64,000 nucleotides of DNA from Nansenia antarctica (Eukaryota > Chordata > Actinopteri > Argentiniformes > Microstomatidae), in assembly GCA_963989245.1 (NCBI GenBank), contig OZ022352.1, positions 19,876,472 to 19,940,471 on the forward strand, in the 5' to 3' direction. Positions 59,431 through 64,000 of this stretch are shown piece by piece (within the stretch, counting starts at the first letter, position 1; each line of letters starts with the position of its first letter). The translations under genes and the position numbers were made by a program. The notes under the pieces were generated by a model that saw only the letters and a program-made list of their open reading frames with translations, was not told the origin of the DNA and did no database searches.

Positions 59431-59688
59431 ATGCTTGCAATCAACTCAGAATCATGAACAATGCCTAGTTTGACCCCTCAAAAGTTACTCAAGTCAATTT
59501 AAGCATTTTCGAATTTTCGAAAATCGGTTATCGGTACCCCAACTTTGAGCAGGTTTTTTATGAGGTTTCCCACAGGAGTTGAATTTCAACCTTTTAGTAC
59601 ATGTTATTACACACCTTTAGAAACACATTGGTGAATAATTTTTTTGGTAACGATTTACTTCGCAGATTTTCATATGTTTCCCTTACTA
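59431..59688 (-). repeat. right terminal inverted repeat of transposon 2
   Basis: About 258 bp, inverse of 56433-56700 with a few mismatches and single-base indels. Confidence 0.88.
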
Positions 59689-59691
59689 TAG

Positions 59692-60790
59692 GATCTATCC
59701 GGCAGACAGACTCACACACAGTCAGAGGGATGTCAAATACTTCCCTATCCTCGCTTTACCACTCTGGAATGATGGAATGATCAGAATGAGCAACAACCAG
59801 AATATGAATTAAATCTGAATTGATACGATTTCGATGAACACTACTGATAGTACTATCGCTTCCACAGACAAGTACAAATGGTTCATTGACAATAATTCAG
59901 CCATTGTGGAGTGGTGGAAATTTTTTTTTTTTTTTCTAGCCGTCCATTGCAGCGTGCCAATGACTTGATGCGGCTCGTTCCGTTGAGAGATAAAAGCAGC
60001 CGTTGGCGAGTCACGTGTCTCTGCGTGACCGGCCAATCAAGGAAATGGAGTCTGTTAATGGAGATGGAGATCACTCCCTGCTCCCTCCTCGCAACGCCGC
60101 GTGGACCTGGCGCCCTCGTCATCTCGTCACCGACACCTTCCAACATATTGTTTCAGCAAACGTTACTCATGTCACCAGGGGAAAGATGGATAGCGTTCCT
60201 ACAGTTAATAGGCTCTAAATCAAAACATGCCGCTCCGCCGGCCAATCGGAATCCAGGAAAAGTGTCACCTAGGGCCTGCTCAAGGTTACCGCCCGCCACA
60301 GCTGCTCACCACCACGGAGAATGCAGAATCTCGTTCTCCCCTCGCTCTCTCTCTTGTCCTCTGCCGGCCTGTCTCCCCCTCCCCCTCGCTCTCACCCCCG
60401 TCATTCCTCAATACATTTTTATTGGGTCCAATTCATTTATTGAAGGCCACATGTTCTTTCATTGGTGGGTTTTATTGGCTGTTATCTGGTATTCATTGGA
60501 TGTTCAAATAGAAGAAAGCATCAAGTGAATGAAGAGGGAGAGGTTAAAGTTGAAAAATGTGGAAACATGAATATGAATAGTGAGCTTGGAGATAAGTTAT
60601 ATGGTGTGGTTGGAGGAGTTAGCCAAGGACATTAACAGGTGAATTGTCAATTACAGAATGTAATTGTATATCAAGAAAATATAAGCAGCCCAGAATATGT
60701 GTTGCAGAATAATGTGTGCAGAATATACCGATATAAAGGTTTCTTTTGCTTATATGCAGTGAATAATGTCAGGTCTAATATGTAATGTCA
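59692..60790. other. nell2 intron 12, between transposon 2 and the MITE
   Basis: No gene is recognised. A poly-T run lies at about 59922-59936. The frames at 59911-60528 are unsupported. Confidence 0.5.
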
Positions 60791-60810
60791 TGGATATACA
60801 TTTACATTTA

Positions 60811-61143
60811 CAGTGGGGGAAATAAGTATTGACAATTGATCAACATTTTGTCCAGTAAATGTATTTCCAATGAGCCTATTCAAGTGAAATTTGCACCAGA
60901 CTAGTTTTTTTTTTTTACTTTAACTTTAGTTTAAGTAACTTTTTCTTAGTGTGTTCAATACCTTTTTCCTGTTTCCTTCCACTTTATTACACATAACTCT
61001 ATTTACATATGGACTTTAATGTTTATATTTTTTGTCTGGATTGTTAATACCAAAGTCTGGTGCAAATTGCACTTGAATAGGCTCATTGCAAATACATTTA
61101 CTGGACAAAATGTTGATGTGTTCAATATTTATTCCCCCCACTG
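60811..61143. mobile_element. Tc1/mariner-type MITE
   Basis: CAGTGGGGGAAATAAGTATT at the left and its inverse at the right form about 92-bp inverted repeats. TA at 60809-60810 and 61144-61145 is the target-site duplication. There is no transposase. It is inserted in the dispersed repeat at about 60790-61530, splitting its TACATTTA start. Confidence 0.9.
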
Positions 61144-61530
61144 TACATTTTTGGGGATTTAGCAGATGCCTTTATCCAAAGCGTCTTACAGCAAATACGT
61201 AAGTGAATAATCTATCCACCAGTCATAGCAGGGAAATGCAATCTATGCTAGAATAAGGGAGATATAAAAATTGTTGGACTGTAGAGAAACTGTACAGGGG
61301 GGGTAGAGGGGAAGTAGATGTCTCAGGAGGGACACTTAAGGTGTAGCCCTGAAGAGATGGGTCTTCAGTCTACGGTGGAAGATGAGGAGTGATTCTGCAG
61401 TCTCGTTCCACAAGCCAGGACAGTAAAGAGTCGTAAACCAGGTAGTGCGGCTGCCGCATCCGTGTAGAGGCCGTGGTGCCAGTCAGCCAGCAGAGGTGGA
61501 AGAGCAGAGTGAACAGGGCTGGTGATCTGT
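61144..61530. repeat. dispersed repeat, copy 2
   Basis: Same blocks as 4715-5100: GGATTTAGCAGATGCCTTTA, GTAGATGTCTCAGGAGG and GGGTCTTCAGTCT. The MITE at 60811-61143 sits at its left end. Confidence 0.65.
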
Positions 61531-61852
61531 ACATTGTTTTAATTTAATCAAGTATACGAATATGCAGCCTAGATGCATTAAAACGTATATTATGCCTAGA
61601 AATATTATGCTACATTTCAGTCTGAATATTAAATACTATACATTAACATTAATGAATTCCGGGGGCCCTAGGCGAGATCTTAGCTTAAATCATTTGTGTT
61701 TTGGTAATGGAATGGTGAGTGGAAGTTGTAATTACCTCATCATGCTATGTATTAGTCATATTCATCACAATCCACAGGGAGGCCTGTCCCTATATATTAG
61801 ACATTTATGGAAAAGAGACAGACTGTGGCTTTAATGAAAATCCTGCTATTGA

Positions 61853-62269
61853 AGCATCTACCAACATGTTTGACTTGTTTAAGCATCTACCAACATGTTT
61901 GACATACCATCTACCAACATGTTTGACTTGTTTAAGCATCTACCAACATGTTTGACTTGTTTAAGCATCTACCAACATGTTTGACTTGTTTAAGCATCTA
62001 CCAACATATTTGACTTGTTTAAGCATCTACCAACATGTTTGACTTGTTTAAGCATCTACCAACATGTTTGACTTGTTTAAGCATCTACCAACATATTTGA
62101 CTTACCATCTACCAACATGTTTGACATGTTAGCATCTACCAACATGTTTGACTTGTTTAAGCATCTACCAACATGTTTGACATGTTAGCATCTACCGACA
62201 TGTTTGACTTGTTTAAGCATCTACCGACATGTTTGACTTGTTTAAGCATCTACCGACATGTTTGACTTG
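61853..62269. repeat. 29-bp minisatellite
   Basis: About 14 units of GCATCTACCAACATGTTTGA plus CTTGTTTAA in head-to-tail order, some shortened to about 21 bp. The last few units share the variant CTACCGACATG, a sign of local homogenisation at the right edge. Confidence 0.95.
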
Positions 62270-62351
62270 GGCCCCAATTTGCTTCCACTGAAGAGCACTA
62301 CTCACCACTAAAACCAAATGCAAAAACACTGCATCTGCCACGACCACATTT

Positions 62352-62356
<5 letters not shown>

Positions 62357-62394
<38 letters not shown>
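62357..62394. repeat. (AT)n microsatellite
   Basis: About 38 bp of AT repeats between the minisatellite and the telomere-like tract. Confidence 0.9.
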
Positions 62395-62404
<10 letters not shown>

Positions 62405-62441
62405 TACGGTACATGTGGGAAAACGGTACATGTGGGAAAAC

Positions 62442-62519
62442 TAGGGTTAGGGTTAGGTGCTAGGGTGCTACGGTTAAGGTTAGGGTTAGGATTAGGGGTA
62501 GGGTTAGGGTTAGGGTTAG
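62442..62519 (+). repeat. interstitial telomere-like repeat
   Basis: About 78 bp of TTAGGG units with variants (TTAGGTGC, GTTAAGG, TTAGGGG). The last 26 bases are nearly perfect (GTTAGGGTTAGGGTTAG). A direct duplication of CGGTACATGTGGGAAAAC precedes it (about 62406-62441). Confidence 0.85.
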
Positions 62520-62639
62520 CCCTGTTCCCATTTTAACAACAAAACAACACGTGAAAAAAACAACAACACTTAATACAGAAATCAATACATCATATAAAAT
62601 CACAATATTAGGATAAACAATCACATCTTTCACCAAGGA

Positions 62640-63530
62640 GGTCCTCAATTAACACCCTAAATTGCCCAAGCAGCACAAGAACAGAACAGATTTTTGTTGT
62701 GTAGATCGTTCCAGCAGTTAGGTGCACCTTAACTAAAAGCGGATTTACCCAATTTGGTGGACCTCAAGAGTTAACCAATTCTGAGAACGGGTTAGGTAAT
62801 GTATGTACTTGAATTTTAATAATGAGGTTAGGTAAGCCGGGAGTTTATGCCGTAGGGCTTTATACACAAAAGGGGAGTAATGAAGAGATCTACATGATTT
62901 TAACGAGGTCCAGCCATCCTTTTGATAAAGTATACCATGATGAGTATTACATGGTAAATGGACTGACTTATATAGCGCCCTATTCCAAAGCACTTTACAA
63001 TGGCCTCTCATTCACCCATTCACACACACACATTCACCCACCAATGGCGGCAAGCTACCAGGCAAGGCGCCAGCCCGCTCATTGGGAGCAATTTGGGGTT
63101 CAGTGTCTTGCCCAAGGACAATACGACATGTGGCCAGCCACGGATCGAACTGCCAATCTGCCGACCTTGTGATCATTAGACGCCGGCTCTACCTCATTAG
63201 CCACAGCCGCCCCTATTAAAACTATCACTTGTGATAAAGCGAAGGGTGCAAAAAAAAGAAGCAAAAAAGGCAAATCTTAGACCGAGTGTGATGTGGTCCA
63301 GAAGACCACTCTAGCATGGATGTGATATAAGATGGTAGCTTCCCAATAAGGGCCTTGTAGATACATAAATACATATGCTTATTGCGTCTCTCAGACAGAG
63401 AAGACCACCAAACATTTCCATACAAGATGCAATTATGAGTGCTATGAACATCACCAGTAATATACCTAAAGAGCAGAATGGTATACGGTTATCACCATAA
63501 TCCATGACAGAGAGAAAAACAGCTTCAACA
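62640..63530 (-). mobile_element. LINE reverse-transcriptase fragments, split by a SINE
   Basis: The minus strand at 62745-62900 reads FVYKALRHKLPAYLTSLL, then LTRSQNWLTLEV. That at 63240-63420 reads YLCIYKALIGKLPSYITSML, then HHTRSK. Both are the C-terminal part of fish LINE reverse transcriptases. They may be two fragments of related elements rather than one copy, because both cover the same region of the protein. A SINE lies between them. Confidence 0.65.
62953..63212 (-). mobile_element. tRNA-derived SINE, family 2, copy 3
   Basis: The minus strand begins GGGCGGCTGTGGCTAATGAG (A box) and has the B-box-like GGCAGTTCGATCCGTGG. It ends TATATAAGTCAGTCCATTTA. TATTA on both sides may be a short target-site duplication. 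Nested between LINE fragments. Confidence 0.88.
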
Positions 63531-64000
63531 ATCTTTTTCCTACAAAACAGGAAAGTTAGTTCAAATTTTTTTTTTTTTCATTAACCATTATCATTCATAA
63601 TGATCATGTTTTTTTTGTTTTTTTATTCGTTTTTAAAAAGTGAAACTGTTTAACTGTGTCCGTTAAACAATGAATCAAGTTTACATGGTGTAACATAATT
63701 TGTTTGTCTGATGGTTTGAGTTCTGTTTGCATTACATTGCACTGTGTTGCATCATGTTATCTAGATTTGTTTATGGAGGTACTGTGTATCTTAGTGGTTT
63801 TGACCTGTTTGTGACCTCAGGAAAAGCAGCTGTTACTATTGTAATAACAAATGAGGATGGTTACAAATATGTGAATAAAGGAATTAATCTACGGCATTCT
63901 GGTCCATCATGATAAGACAATATGCATAGGTGTGTGAGTGTGACCAAAAGTAACTTAGAACTTAAGTAACCAAGTACCACACGAAAACACTCTTGTTCGT
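63531..64000. other. right end of window
   Basis: AT-rich sequence without a recognised exon or gene. The frame at 63727-63912 has no domain signature. Confidence 0.5.

Larger units (their letters stand above)
56433..59688 (+). mobile_element. DNA transposon 2, XPG-nuclease type, near intact
   Basis: The element begins TAGTAAGGG and ends CCCTTACTA. It is flanked by TAG at 56430-56432 and 59689-59691, a 3-bp target-site duplication. The terminal inverted repeats are about 56433-56700 and 59431-59688. After a diverged outer 30 bases they are nearly identical, sharing CTGCGAAGTAAATCGTTACC and GGGGTACCGATAACCGATTT. Between them is one plus-strand gene with three exons (56691-59304). It lies in nell2 intron 12 in the same orientation as nell2. 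The element is related to transposon 1 by protein, by the TAGT termini and by the 3-bp duplication, but the inverted repeats are unrelated in sequence. Membership of the Academ superfamily is the best guess from memory. Confidence 0.9.

Noticed and set aside
59911..60528. 205-codon plus-strand frame after transposon 2
   Set aside because: It begins in a poly-T/phenylalanine run, shows no known domain, and three overlapping frames are equally open.
61853..62269. CRISPR-like regular array
   Set aside because: The repeats are directly adjacent with no unique spacers, and the host is a vertebrate. It is a minisatellite.

Overview
This is vertebrate DNA, almost certainly from a teleost fish. Genes are split into short exons with GT-AG introns. 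Long non-coding stretches are full of (CA)n, (CT)n and (GAT)n microsatellites, tRNA-derived SINEs, Tc1/mariner elements, LINE fragments and palindromic MITEs of types common in ray-finned fish. The species cannot be named from the sequence. There are no bacterial operons, CRISPR arrays or convincing non-coding RNA genes.

Four host genes can be built exon by exon. (1) 1-729, +: the last four exons of a MOV10L1-type RNA helicase (piRNA pathway). (2) 8599-10231, +: a complete four-exon secreted Frizzled-related gene of 289 codons, best matched to sizzled (szl), with a TATA box and a poly(A) signal. (3) 16256-20781, -: a complete four-exon dbx2 homeobox gene of 269 codons. (4) 30061 to at least 50358, +: the first twelve exons of nell2 (signal peptide, laminin-G/TSPN domain, coiled coil, two VWC domains, first EGF). 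Its later EGF and VWC exons lie beyond the window. dbx2 and nell2 are divergent, with about 9.3 kb between their start codons, and this neighbourhood supports both calls.

The most interesting material is mobile. Two DNA transposons of one superfamily sit at 10898-12877 and 56433-59688. Both have long terminal inverted repeats (about 0.5 kb and 0.26 kb), termini starting TAGT, and a 3-bp target-site duplication (GTG and TAG). Both code for a protein with a FEN1/XPG-like helix-hairpin-helix signature (H-A-L/F-T-G-C-D-T) and a C-terminal cysteine-rich knuckle. The second copy keeps a three-exon reading frame of about 800 codons without a stop. The arrangement resembles what I recall of Academ-type transposons, but the families may be undescribed.

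Layout: 1-0.73 kb mov10l1 end; 1.2-5.1 kb nested LINE, MITE and Tc1 block; 5.1-8.4 kb intergenic; 8.6-10.7 kb szl; 10.9-12.9 kb transposon 1; 14.0-15.4 kb long repeat; 16.3-20.8 kb dbx2; 20.8-29.5 kb intergenic with LINE, copia-type LTR and SINE debris; 30.1-50.4 kb nell2 exons with introns carrying SINEs, MITEs and Tc1 relics; 50.4-64 kb nell2 intron 12 (more than 13.6 kb), holding transposon 2, a Tc1-type MITE, a 29-bp minisatellite, telomere-like repeats and LINE/SINE debris.
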